In this document: one piece after another, positions 43,635 to 51,951 of the stretch
Layout of the letters: each line of letters opens with the position of its first letter
Position numbering within the stretch: position 1 is the first letter of the stretch
DNA from: Pseudolabrys sp.
GTDB lineage: Bacteria > Pseudomonadota > Alphaproteobacteria > Rhizobiales > Xanthobacteraceae
DNA: 64,000 nucleotides
NCBI GenBank assembly: GCA_022841665.1
Contig: JALHRB010000011.1
Location: 1 to 64,000, forward strand
Reading direction: 5' to 3'
Program-made: the position numbers and the translations under genes
The notes under the pieces: generated by a model
Database searches by the model: none
Seen by the model: the letters and a program-made list of their open reading frames with translations, nothing else
What the model was told of the DNA's origin: nothing

Positions 43635-44518
43635 GTGTTCGGCTCGTTCAGCGCCTTGTCGAGCGCGTCGAGCGTGCCCAGCATCCAGTCGACGTAGGAC
43701 GTGTCCGCCGGCATGGTTTCGGTCACGGCGACGATCGGCACCTTCGATTTTTCGGCAAGCGCGACCATGCGTTGCGCCAGTTTGGCGTTCACTTGCTTAT
43801 TGTAGATGAGAATCTTGACGTTGCGATTCTTGAGATCGCGCTCGAATGCCGCGATATCGCGCGCGCTCGGCTCCGTTTCGTTCATGATCGCAAGCTGGAA
43901 ACGTTCGTTGCGCGTGATGAGCCCCAGGGCGTTCGCCATCGGACCGAATACCGGCTCGGTGGCCGCCACCGGTTTGCCGCCGTGCCTGGCCTTCAATTCG
44001 TCGACGCGTTTATCGATGGCCGCGAGCTTGGCCAGGGTCGTCGCCAGATTGGCTTTGTATTCGGCAGCGTGCGCGGGATCGGCTTTGCTCAGCGCATCGG
44101 CCACCGCGCGGGCCACGGCGGGCATGGTCTTTGGGTCGTACCAGAGATGCGGGTTGTCGCCGTGTTTCTTACCCGTGAGCCGGGCGGCATCGATGACGAT
44201 GCGTGTGGGCTTTCGCGACACCTTCAACAGGTTCTCCGCCCAGGGGTCATAGTGGGCGCCATTGATGATGACGATCCGTGCGTCCGCGATCTGCCGCGCG
44301 ATGGCCGGCGAGGGCTCGAACAAATGCGGATCCTGGCCCGGCGTGATCGGAACGTCGGTCAGCGCGATATGGCCGCCGCCGATCTGCTTGGCGATGTCGC
44401 CGTAGAAGTTCTGCGCAGCCACCACGGCGATGGCGCCGTCGGCCGCGCGCACCGGGCTGGGCGCGCCCGCCAGCAGCACGAAGGCGGCGGTCAGTGCATA
44501 GCAAGCTGTTGGTTTCAT
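43631..44518 (-). CDS. znuA: ZnuA zinc ABC transporter receptor
   Basis: A 295-residue periplasmic cluster A-I receptor. Signal peptide (about 1-24), metal-ligand histidines in GQDPHLFEPSP (about 63-73), HGDNPHLWYDP, and in the C-terminal lobe NETEPSARD. A His-rich loop is short in this copy. The start at 44518 follows from the signal peptide; AGGAT lies 9 nt upstream. First gene of znuA-znuC-znuB, 44 nt from a Zur-like box. Confidence 0.92.
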   Translation of the reverse strand: MKPTACYALTAAFVLLAGAPSPVRAADGAIAVVAAQNFYGDIAKQIGGGHIALTDVPITPGQDPHLFEPSPAIARQIADARIVIINGAHYDPWAENLLKVSRKPTRIVIDAARLTGKKHGDNPHLWYDPKTMPAVARAVADALSKADPAHAAEYKANLATTLAKLAAIDKRVDELKARHGGKPVAATEPVFGPMANALGLITRNERFQLAIMNETEPSARDIAAFERDLKNRNVKILIYNKQVNAKLAQRMVALAEKSKVPIVAVTETMPADTSYVDWMLGTLDALDKALNEPNT

Positions 44519-44562
44519 TGGTGGAAATATCCTGTCCGGCGCGGCCGGCCCCGCGCGACGAT

Positions 44563-44586
44563 GATAATGTAATATTATAACATATC
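44563..44586 (-). promoter_or_regulatory. Zur-like box of the znuACB operon
   Basis: On the znuA strand the sequence reads GATATGTTATAATATTACATTATC, whose core TGTTATAATATTACA is a near-perfect dyad matching the alphaproteobacterial Zur operator pattern. It could lie between a TTGCGG -35 and a TACATT -10 element. Zinc-loaded Zur would block transcription. No zur gene is in the window. Confidence 0.8.
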
Positions 44587-44764
44587 GGCCGCAAGTCCCG
44601 TACGGCCGGTTGCCCGCGGCTTCGCAAATCTCGATAACAAGATTTCTTGTCAATCTAGGGCGCGACGAATTTGGGGATTTCGCCGCCGGTATTTGCATCG
44701 GCCGTTGGCCGCGCCGTCGCGTCTCTCTTAAATGCCGGCGCCGGCTCGGGACGCGAAAAGTAGT

Positions 44765-45223
44765 ATGATTGCGAAACTGCTCGACTTCCTCGACATCGAT
44801 GCTGAAACCCGGGCGCTCGCTTCGCGCCTGTCCGACCTGCTGTCGCCGCGCGTCAACGACGTGATCGACGAATTCTACAGCAAGGTCGACGGCTCGCGCA
44901 TCAGCCCGCACGTCAACGCAGGCACGGTAGCGACGCTCAAGGTCAAGCAGAAGCGGCACTGGATGGCGCTGCTGCATTCGCGCTTCGACGACGAATATTT
45001 CGACAGTATCCGCCGCATCGGCATGCGCCACCGCGACATCGATCTGAGCCCGATGTGGTACGTCGCCGGCTATATGCGGCTGAAGCTCTCGTTCGTCGAG
45101 ATCATCATACGCTCGGACCTGCCGGCGGTGACCAAAGGCCAGTTCATCAAGACATTGGACAAATACATCGCCATCGACATGGCGCTGGCGATGTCCACCT
45201 ATGACGCGGTGATCGTGGACTGA
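44765..45223 (+). CDS. Protoglobin/globin-sensor domain protein
   Basis: A 152-residue single-domain globin of the protoglobin/globin-coupled sensor type. The proximal haem histidine is probably that in IGMRHRDIDLSP (about residue 89), with the following MWYVAGYMRLKLSF helix conserved. No signalling domain is fused, unlike typical globin-coupled sensors, so it is a stand-alone O2/NO-binding protein or a sensor for a partner. ATG 44765 is the most likely start; ATG 44732 is possible. No clear ribosome site. It is divergent from znuA. Confidence 0.75.
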   Translation: MIAKLLDFLDIDAETRALASRLSDLLSPRVNDVIDEFYSKVDGSRISPHVNAGTVATLKVKQKRHWMALLHSRFDDEYFDSIRRIGMRHRDIDLSPMWYVAGYMRLKLSFVEIIIRSDLPAVTKGQFIKTLDKYIAIDMALAMSTYDAVIVD

Positions 45224-45237
45224 GCCGCGCCGCTCCA

Positions 45238-46197
45238 CTAGTTCGCCTTGATGCCGCCTTCCTTGATCACGCGTCCCCACTTGTCGATTTCTTTCTTGAT
45301 GTAATCGGCGAACTCCGCCGAGGTCATGCTCACGGCGACCGCGCCTTCGCGGTCGAAAGCCGCCTTCAATTCCGGCGCCTGCAGCGACGCCTGCGCTGCG
45401 GCGTAGACCTTGTCCGCGATCGGCTTCGGCAGGCCGGCCGGCGTGACGATGCCCCACCAGTTGTCCGCCACGTAGCCGGGCACGCCTTCGCCGATGGTCG
45501 GCACGTCGGGCAGCACGGGGCTGCGCTTGGCGCCGCCGGTGCCGAGCGCCTTGAGCTGCCCGCCCTTGATCAGTTGCGTGGTCTGGATGAGCGAGGAGAA
45601 CATGATCTTCACGTGCCCGCTCACCACGTCCTGCATCGCCGGGCCGCCGCCTTTGTAGGGCACGTGCACGATGTTGACGCCGGCCATCAGCTTGAACAGT
45701 TCGCCGCCGAGATTCTGGAAGCTGCCGACGCCGGCCGAGGCGTAGTTGAGTTCGCCCGGCTTCTGCTTGGCGAGCGCCACCAGCTCCTTCACCGAATTCA
45801 CCGGCAGGCTCGGGTGCACGACCAGCACGTTCGGCCCGGTGGCGAGAATGGAGATCGGCGTGAACGACTTGATCGGATCGTAATTGAGCTTGTGCAGCGC
45901 CGTGTTGACCGCGTGCGCGATCGAGATGATGCACAGCGTGTAGCCGTCGGGCGCGGACGCCGCGCAGGCTTCGGTGCCGATGGTGCCGCCGGCGCCGCCG
46001 CGGTTGTCGACGAAAACCTGCTGGCCGAGCTTCACCGAAAGCTGCTGGGCGACCAAGCGGCCGACCACGTCGTTGCTGCCGCCGGGCGGGAAGGGAACGA
46101 TCAGCCGCACCGGCCGGTTCGGGTAGTCGTCGGCCGCGACGGCGGGCGCCGCCGCCAGGGCCGCGATGACGGTCAGGCAGGACAAGAGCTTCCGCAT
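45238..46197 (-). CDS. Orphan TctC/Bug-type solute receptor
   Basis: A 319-residue periplasmic receptor with a signal peptide (1-22) and the Bug motif YPNRPVRLIVPFPPGGSNDVVGR (starting about residue 25). It lacks neighbouring tctA/tctB genes, like many Bug receptors in this group, so its permease may be encoded elsewhere. A strong GGAGG precedes the ATG. Its ligand is unknown. It is only distantly similar to the TctC at 3102. Confidence 0.87.
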   Translation of the reverse strand: MRKLLSCLTVIAALAAAPAVAADDYPNRPVRLIVPFPPGGSNDVVGRLVAQQLSVKLGQQVFVDNRGGAGGTIGTEACAASAPDGYTLCIISIAHAVNTALHKLNYDPIKSFTPISILATGPNVLVVHPSLPVNSVKELVALAKQKPGELNYASAGVGSFQNLGGELFKLMAGVNIVHVPYKGGGPAMQDVVSGHVKIMFSSLIQTTQLIKGGQLKALGTGGAKRSPVLPDVPTIGEGVPGYVADNWWGIVTPAGLPKPIADKVYAAAQASLQAPELKAAFDREGAVAVSMTSAEFADYIKKEIDKWGRVIKEGGIKAN

Positions 46198-46324
46198 GTT
46201 ATCCTCCCGGGGGTCCCGAAGGCGGGCCTAGGCCGCCCTGCCCTTATCGGCCAAGCATAGCCTTGGGCGGTGAAGCGGTCCAAGCGGGGGGCAGTGCAGG
46301 TCGCGGAATGTACCCGTCGCGCGC

Positions 46325-46630
46325 TCAGTCCTGATCGCCGTATCGCTCCTTGACCGCCGCCGCGACGAACAGCTTGCGGCCCTGCCGGCCCGGCGTCGTG
46401 CCGTTCGCGGCGCACCAGTCCGCGAACGCGGCCGGGTCGATGCGCACCCGCATCACCGGATGGCCGTAGGCCTTGAGGCCCTTCTCCATCTCCTCGGCGA
46501 TCTTGAGCCACTCGTCCCAGGAGCGCGGCAGCTTGTTGCCGTCGTCGAAAATCTTCTGCGCGGCCGGATAGTCGGCCTCCTCCAGCCAATAGGCGCCAAC
46601 GGCGCGGAGGGGTTTGTCGTCGGAAGCCAT
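46325..46630 (-). CDS. Conserved hypothetical protein
   Basis: A 101-residue soluble protein, unrecognised. The N-terminal half carries an acidic helix (SWDEWLKIAEEMEKGLKAYG) and the C-terminal end an AAVKERYGDQD helix. It has no signal or membrane segment. MASDDKP at 46630 is chosen as start; the upstream reading to 46663 lacks support. It is divergent from the toxin-antitoxin-like pair and shares its upstream region. Confidence 0.5.
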   Translation of the reverse strand: MASDDKPLRAVGAYWLEEADYPAAQKIFDDGNKLPRSWDEWLKIAEEMEKGLKAYGHPVMRVRIDPAAFADWCAANGTTPGRQGRKLFVAAAVKERYGDQD

Positions 46631-46710
46631 GACGGCGAGCCTAGCATGGGCAGCGCTCGGCACGACGGCCCGATGTTCCGATTCCAGGATAATGTGGTAA
46701 TATTCACGAT

Positions 46711-46929
46711 ATGAGCCCAGCGATCAAGGAACTGCTGCAGCACGTCGCCTCCTGGCCGCAAGAGGATCAGGACGAACTCGCCGAAGTGGCGCGCGACATC
46801 GAGGCGCGCCGCACCGGCGTCTATCGTGCCACGCCCGCGGAATTGAAGGCTTTGGACGAGGCGGATCGCAGCGGCATCGCCACCGAGCAGGATGTGGAGG
46901 CCGCCTTCCGCTCGTTCCGGCGCCGGTGA
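46711..46929 (+). CDS. ParD-like antitoxin of a type II toxin-antitoxin module
   Basis: A 72-residue protein with an acidic, helical sequence and a C-terminal Arg-rich end, matching the size and layout of addiction-module antitoxins that accompany ParE/RelE toxins. The GTGA overlap with the downstream toxin-like frame supports the assignment. The promoter region just upstream (46683-46710) is AT-rich and overlaps the start codon, as in autoregulated modules. Confidence 0.65.
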   Translation: MSPAIKELLQHVASWPQEDQDELAEVARDIEARRTGVYRATPAELKALDEADRSGIATEQDVEAAFRSFRRR

Positions 46930-47208
46930 AGGTCGAATTCACCAACCGACCTACGCAGGATATCGATTCAAAGCCGCAAGGAATTCGGTGCTTCGGTCGC
47001 CGCGGCGCTTGAGTTGCGCATCCGAAATGTCGTCGATCAAATCGCCAATGCCCCGGAAAGCGCGCCTCGCGTCGAGCAGCGGCACGGCATGCGCGTCCTT
47101 CCGCTCGTCCGCTATCCGTTCAAGATTTTCTACCGAATTGTCGGCGAAACGGTTCGAATCCTGCACATCGGGCACACGGCGCGGCGGCCGTTGACGGAGA
47201 GCGAGTAG
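46926..47208 (+). pseudogene. ParE/RelE-type toxin, broken by a frameshift
   Basis: A GTG start overlapping the antitoxin stop encodes VKVEFTNRPTQDIDS, a normal ParE N-terminus, but this frame soon ends. The rest (SRKEFGASVAAALELRIRN, then VRYPFKIFYRIVGETVRIL and an Arg-rich end) continues in the +1 frame from about 46960 to the TAG at 47208. The switch lies between about 46957 and 46985, from a 1-nt insertion or loss of a few bases. Total size of about 94 codons is right for ParE. The toxin is therefore likely dead while the antitoxin survives. Confidence 0.75.
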
Positions 47209-47329
47209 CGAGTAGGGGGGGCTGAGGCGCGGCTTGTCCGCCGAAGCCCGCAGGGTCGCGCGGCCTGCGACCCTTTTGCACCCCGGCCCCAGACCCCCTA
47301 TATGAGCGCAAACGGAGCCCCTTTCCCCA

Positions 47330-48394
47330 ATGCCCCCATCTGCCGCGCCCACCCCTGAAAAAATCCCCGTCACCGTGCTCACCGGCTATCTCGGCGCCGG
47401 CAAGACCACGCTTCTGAACCGCATCCTGTCGGAGCCGCACGGCAAGAAGTTCGCCGTCATCGTCAACGAGTTCGGCGAGATCGGCATCGACAACGACCTT
47501 GTCGTGAACGCCGACGAGGAAGTGTTCGAAATGAACAACGGTTGCATTTGCTGCACCGTGCGCGGCGACCTGGTGCGCATCATCGACGGGCTCATGCGCA
47601 GGAAGGGCAAGTTCGACGCCATCATCGTCGAGACCACGGGGCTCGCCGACCCTGCGCCGGTGGCGCAGACCTTCTTCATGGACGAGAACGTCGGCGCCAA
47701 GACCAAGCTCGACGCGGTGGTCACCGTCGCCGACGCCAAGTGGCTGAAGGACCGTCTGAAGGATGCGCCCGAGGCCAAGAACCAGATCGCCTTTGCCGAC
47801 GTCATCCTGATCAACAAGACCGACCTGGTCTCGCCGGAGGAATTGCGCGAAGTCGAGGCGCGCATCCGCGCCATCAATCCTTACGCCACCCTGCACCGCA
47901 CCGAGCGCTCCAAGATCGCGATCGACGAAGTGCTTGGCCGCAACGCCTTCGACCTCGACCGCATCCTCGACATCGAGCCGAAGTTCCTCGAGGCCGACGA
48001 TCATGGCCATGATCACGATCACCATCATCACGATCATGATCATGATCACGATCACGGCCACGATCATCACCACCACGGCCTCAAGCACTATCACGACGAG
48101 GACATGCAGTCGGTCGCGCTCAGAAGCGAGAAGCCGCTCGACCCCGACAAGTTCTTCCCCTGGGTGCAGGACCTGGTCGCCACCGAAGGCCCGCAGATTC
48201 TGCGCTGCAAGGGCATCCTCGCGTTCAAGAACGACAACGAGCGTTTCGTGTTCCAGGGCGTGCACATGATCCTCGACGGCGACCACCAGCGGCCGTGGAA
48301 GGAAGGCGAGGAGCGCTTAAGCCGCATCGTCTTCATCGGCCGCAATCTGCCGGAGGACCGCATCCGCGCCGGCTTCGAGGCTTGCGTGGCTTAG
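47330..48394 (+). CDS. CobW/COG0523 zinc-binding GTPase (ZigA/ZNG-like metallochaperone)
   Basis: A 354-residue GTPase. Walker A GYLGAGKT (residues 19-26), the CxCC metal-binding motif [10 protein letters not shown] (71-80) and NKTD guanine motif (about residue 161) are present. A His/Asp-rich stretch lies between the GTPase and C-terminal CobW_C domain (about 224-255), typical of zinc-related members. A role in delivering zinc under limitation fits the nearby znu operon, but no Zur box is visible directly upstream. Followed by a WD40 gene with a repeat between. Confidence 0.88.
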   Translation: MPPSAAPTPEKIPVTVLTGYLGAGKTTLLNRILSEPHGKKFAVIVNEFGEIGIDNDLVVNADEEVFEMNNGCICCTVRGDLVRIIDGLMRRKGKFDAIIVETTGLADPAPVAQTFFMDENVGAKTKLDAVVTVADAKWLKDRLKDAPEAKNQIAFADVILINKTDLVSPEELREVEARIRAINPYATLHRTERSKIAIDEVLGRNAFDLDRILDIEPKFLEADDHGHDHDHHHHDHDHDHDHGHDHHHHGLKHYHDEDMQSVALRSEKPLDPDKFFPWVQDLVATEGPQILRCKGILAFKNDNERFVFQGVHMILDGDHQRPWKEGEERLSRIVFIGRNLPEDRIRAGFEACVA

Positions 48395-48418
48395 GCAAGA
48401 ACGGCCAGGTCCCGCAGC

Positions 48419-48532
48419 GTCATGCCCGGGCTTGACCCGGGCATCCATGATGCCTTCCCTACTTGAGTGCTTTACTTAAGTTGGTCTTTGTTGAGCCTCG
48501 TCATGGATTGCCGGGTCAAGCCCGGCAATGAC
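48419..48532. repeat. Palindromic intergenic repeat, ATGCCCGGGCTTGACCCGGGCAT family
   Basis: Two hairpins, GCCCGGG-CTTGA-CCCGGGC and GCCGGG-TCAAG-CCCGGC, close an imperfect outer dyad GTCATGCCCGGG...GGCAATGAC around an AT-rich middle. It lies between the cobW-like and WD40 genes. Confidence 0.75.
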
Positions 48533-48579
48533 TGCGGAGGGGCTTGAGGCGCACGTGAAATGACCGAGAAACTGAGTCC

Positions 48580-49581
48580 ATGACCGACCTCTCCCTTCCC
48601 CCCGTCTCCCTCGCCGAGCGCGTTCGCCGCATCGACGCCGGCGCCATCGTCGTCGGCGTGCACTTCCTCGGCGCGACGCCGGTCTTCGTGCTGGGCGAGG
48701 AGGCGCTGCTGTTCGCGGGCGAGAAGGGCGAGCGCCGCGTTGCGGTGCATGCCGGCGGCATTCTCGCCAGCGCCGGCGACGGCGCGCGCATCGTCACCGG
48801 CGGCGACGACGGGCGGCTCGTATCCACCGACGCCGCGGGCGCCACCGCGCAGGTCGCCGCCGACGACAAGAAGCGGTGGATCGACCAGGTCGCGCTCGGT
48901 CCCGACGGTGCGGTCGCCTGGTCGGCGGGCAAGACCGCGCATGTGCGCACCGGCAAAGGCGAGTTGCGCGCCTTCGACGCGCCCTCGACCGTGGCGGGCT
49001 TATGCTTCGCGCCGAAAGGCTTCCGTCTCGCGGTCGCGCACTACAACGGCGTCAGCTTCTGGTTTCCCAATGCCGCCGCCAAGCCGGACTTCTTCGAATG
49101 GAAGGGCTCGCATCTCGCCGTTACCGTCAGCCCGGACGGCAAGTTCCTCGTCACCGCCATGCAGGAGCCGACGCTGCACGGCTGGCGCGTGGCCGACGCC
49201 AAGCACATGCGCATGTCGGGTTATTCCGCGCGCGTGCGCTCGCTGTCCTGGACCGCCGGCGGCGAATTCCTCGCCACCTCCGGCTCCGAGCAGCTGATCC
49301 TCTGGCCGTTCGACGGCAAGGACGGCCCCATGGGCCGCCAGCCGCAGATCCTCGCCCGCTCCAAGGCGCGCGTCTCCGTGGTCGCCGCCCACCCCAAGCA
49401 GCCGGTGGTCGCGGTCGGCTATGCCGACGGCGCGGTCATGCTGGTGCGCATCGAGGACGGCGCGCTGATCGCCGCGCGCGAGGCCGACGCGCGGCCGGTC
49501 ACCGCGCTCGGCTGGGACGCGCGCGGGCAGACGCTCGCCTTCGGCACGGAGAGCGGCGAGGCGGGCGTGTTGAAGTTGTGA
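48580..49581 (+). CDS. WD40 repeat protein
   Basis: A 333-residue propeller protein. Repeats of about 40 residues are visible with GD or GH starts and WD-like ends, for example ARIVTGGDDGRLVSTDAAG, HLAVTVSPDGKFLVTAMQE and VRSLSWTAGGEFLATSGSE. No signal peptide. It follows the CobW-type gene on the same strand. This pairing is widely seen in Hyphomicrobiales and suggests a shared metal-related role, but the protein's function is unknown. Confidence 0.82.
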   Translation: MTDLSLPPVSLAERVRRIDAGAIVVGVHFLGATPVFVLGEEALLFAGEKGERRVAVHAGGILASAGDGARIVTGGDDGRLVSTDAAGATAQVAADDKKRWIDQVALGPDGAVAWSAGKTAHVRTGKGELRAFDAPSTVAGLCFAPKGFRLAVAHYNGVSFWFPNAAAKPDFFEWKGSHLAVTVSPDGKFLVTAMQEPTLHGWRVADAKHMRMSGYSARVRSLSWTAGGEFLATSGSEQLILWPFDGKDGPMGRQPQILARSKARVSVVAAHPKQPVVAVGYADGAVMLVRIEDGALIAAREADARPVTALGWDARGQTLAFGTESGEAGVLKL

Positions 49582-49587
49582 TTCTTT

Positions 49588-49723
49588 CTTATCCCTCCCC
49601 TGAAAGGGGAGGGTGGCTCCGCGCGTAGCGCGGAGCCGGGTGGGGTATTCGAAAACGAATAGACCCCACGCGGCCGCTCGCAAGTGCTCGCGTCCACCCT
49701 CCCCGAAGGCGGGGAGGGATAAG
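49588..49723. repeat. Palindromic intergenic repeat, CCTCCCCTGAAAGGGGAGG family, copy 2
   Basis: Outer arms CTTATCCCTCCCC / GGGGAGGGATAAG enclose hairpins including GGCTCCGCGCG-TAG-CGCGGAGCC. It sits between convergent WD40 and homospermidine synthase genes and may act as a bidirectional terminator. Confidence 0.85.
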
Positions 49724-49728
49724 CAAAC

Positions 49729-51165
49729 CTACCGCACCAGCACGTTCCGGAACTGCCACGGATCGGACGTGTCGATGTCCTCCGGGAACAGGCCGGGGCG
49801 ACCGCGCAGCGGCGTCCAGTCGGTGTAGAACCCCTTCACCGGGCCGAGATAGGGCATTTGAATCTCGAGCAGGCGATGGAAGTCCATCTCGTCGGCCTCG
49901 ACGATGCCCTCGTTCGGATGCTCCAGCGCCCACACCATGCCGCCGAGCACGGCGGAGGTCACCTGCAGGCCGGTCGCGTTCTGGTACGGCGCCAGCGCGC
50001 GCGTCTCCTCGATGGAGAGCTGCGAGCCGAACCAGTAGGCGTTCTTGCCGTGGCCGTAGAGCAGCACGCCGAGCTCATCGATGCCATCGACGATTTCATC
50101 CTCCTCGAGGATGTGATGTTCGTCCTGCATCTTCTCGGCGCCGAACAGTTCGTGCAGCGACAGCACCGCGTCGTCCGCCGGGTGATAGGCGTAATGGCAG
50201 GTCGGCCGGTAGATCACCGCGCCGGAGGCATCGCGCGCCGTGAAGTAATCCGAGATCGAGATCGACTCGTTGTGGGTGACGAGGAAGCCGTACTGCGCGC
50301 CGCGCGAGGGGCACCAGCTGCGCACGCGCGTATTGGCGCCGGGCTGCATCAGGTAGATCGCCGCGCCGCAGCCGCCCTCGTGGCTATGCGCGTTTTCGGG
50401 CATCCATTTCTCATGGGTGCCCCAGCCGAGTTCGGCCGGCTGCACGCCTTCCGACAGGAAGCCCTCGACCGACCAGGTGTTGACGAAGACGTTCGGCGGC
50501 TTCGGCCTCTTGGAGCGCTGCGTGTCCCGTTCGGCGATGTGGATGCCCTTCACGCCGGCCTGCCGCATCAGGTCGGCCCATTCGGCCTTCGTCTTCGGCT
50601 CCGGGACGTTGAGCTTGAGGTCCGCCGCAACATTGAGCAAAGCTTGCTTGGCGAAGAAGGAAACCATGCCGGGATTGGCGCCGCAGCAGGAAACGGCCGT
50701 GGTCGAGCCCGGCTTGCGCGCGCGCTTGGCGGCGAGCGTCGTCTCGCGCAGGGCGTAGTTGGAGCGCGCCGCCGGTCCCTTCGAGGCATCGAAGTAGAAG
50801 CCGAGCCATGGCTCGTTGACCGTATCGATGTAGAGCGCGCCGAGTTCGCTGCAGAATTCCATGATGTCGACCGAGGACGTGTCGACCGACAGGTTGACGC
50901 AGAAACCCTGGCCGCCGCCTTCGGTCAGCAGCGGCTTCAGCACCTCGCGATAATTGTCTTTGGTCAGGCCCTGCTGGATGAAGCGCACGCCGTGCTTCTC
51001 GCACAGCGTCCTGCGGCCCTCGTCCTTGGGATCGAGCACGGTGATGCGCGACTTGTCGTAATTGAAATGCCGCTCGATCATCGGCAGCGTGCCTTTGCCG
51101 ATGGAGCCGAAGCCGACCATCACGATGGGGCCGGTAATGCGGCCGTAGACGGGCCAATTCGTCAT
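49729..51165 (-). CDS. hss: Homospermidine synthase
   Basis: A 478-residue NAD-dependent enzyme that joins two putrescines (or putrescine and spermidine) to give sym-homospermidine. The N-terminal Rossmann motif VMVGFGSIGKGTLP (about residues 15-28) and the conserved VNEPWLGFYFDASK, SCCGANPGMVSFFAKQAL and EGGCGAAIYLMQPGAN segments fit the bacterial enzyme, as does the length (about 475-480). GGAGA precedes the ATG by 7 nt. It is downstream of a GNAT gene and the ornithine decarboxylase that makes its substrate. Confidence 0.95.
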   Translation of the reverse strand: MTNWPVYGRITGPIVMVGFGSIGKGTLPMIERHFNYDKSRITVLDPKDEGRRTLCEKHGVRFIQQGLTKDNYREVLKPLLTEGGGQGFCVNLSVDTSSVDIMEFCSELGALYIDTVNEPWLGFYFDASKGPAARSNYALRETTLAAKRARKPGSTTAVSCCGANPGMVSFFAKQALLNVAADLKLNVPEPKTKAEWADLMRQAGVKGIHIAERDTQRSKRPKPPNVFVNTWSVEGFLSEGVQPAELGWGTHEKWMPENAHSHEGGCGAAIYLMQPGANTRVRSWCPSRGAQYGFLVTHNESISISDYFTARDASGAVIYRPTCHYAYHPADDAVLSLHELFGAEKMQDEHHILEEDEIVDGIDELGVLLYGHGKNAYWFGSQLSIEETRALAPYQNATGLQVTSAVLGGMVWALEHPNEGIVEADEMDFHRLLEIQMPYLGPVKGFYTDWTPLRGRPGLFPEDIDTSDPWQFRNVLVR

Positions 51166-51268
51166 TTTTCAAATCTCCGATCTCAGGCGGGTGATATCCG
51201 GCGGACGTGACAAACGGAAGAGGGACGCCGCGCGTTTCCCACGCGGCGTCCCCGTCATTTCAGGGCAA

Positions 51269-51850
51269 TCAGGCGGCGTGCCGCGGACGGCGGGCCGCGC
51301 GCCGGTCCTGCGCCACCAGCGCGGCGAGGTCGGGCTGCGGCTCCATAAGCGCGTTCCGGCCGGTCGCCGCGATCATGCCGCGCGCGCCGTCGAGCGCCCC
51401 GGGCTTGAGCTCGAGCGCCAGCAGCCGGTGGCGCTCGAACGGCCCGGGCATCCAGAGCGCGCCGGTCTTTTCGGCCGAGAAGCCGAAGCGGCCGTAGTAA
51501 GGCGCGTCGCCGACCAGGACGACGGCGCCATAGCCGCGCTTGCGCGCGCAAGCGATCGCGCGGCGGACCAGCGCCGCGCCGATGCCGACACCTTGCCGGT
51601 CGGCGGCGACCGCCACCGGCCCGAGCAGCAGGGCGGCAGCGCCGTTGCCGCAGGCGATGTTCCACAGCCGCGCGGTGCCGGTCACACGCCTGCCCTCGAC
51701 CGCGACGAAGGCGAGGCCGTCCGCCGGCAGGCGGTCCTCGCGCAGCCGCTCGGATGCCTTGCGGGCGCGGGCCTCGCCAAAGGCCTCGTCGAGCAACGCC
51801 TCGCGCGCCTCGACGTCGGACAACCGTTCATGACGGATGGTCATGTTCAT
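51269..51850 (-). CDS. GNAT family N-acetyltransferase
   Basis: A 193-residue GNAT enzyme. The acetyl-CoA motif GPVAVAADRQGVGIGAALVRRAI (Q-x-x-G-x-G-A at about residues 81-103) is intact, and the downstream VLVGDAPYYGRFGFS segment is typical of the predicted N-acetyltransferase YhbS-type. AAGGAG precedes the ATG at 51850 by 6 nt. It lies between the polyamine genes; acetylation of a polyamine is possible but unproven. Confidence 0.82.
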   Translation of the reverse strand: MNMTIRHERLSDVEAREALLDEAFGEARARKASERLREDRLPADGLAFVAVEGRRVTGTARLWNIACGNGAAALLLGPVAVAADRQGVGIGAALVRRAIACARKRGYGAVVLVGDAPYYGRFGFSAEKTGALWMPGPFERHRLLALELKPGALDGARGMIAATGRNALMEPQPDLAALVAQDRRAARRPRHAA

Positions 51851-51951
51851 GGCAGCTCCTTCCCCGCCCGGACGCGCGCGCAGGCGCGCGCGTGGGCGCA
51901 ATCAACTCGGAGGTGAGGGAAGGGGAGGCGGCGGACCGCCTCCCGCACTTA

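Noticed and set aside
44519-45934. N-terminal extension of ZnuA to about 767 residues
   Set aside because: The open frame continues upstream through the protoglobin gene and the Zur box, but the signal peptide begins at 44518.
46683-46712. Second Zur box upstream of the antitoxin gene
   Set aside because: GATAATGTGG-TAATATT-CACG resembles part of the znuA box, but the dyad outside AATATT is lost; it is more simply an AT-rich promoter or module operator.
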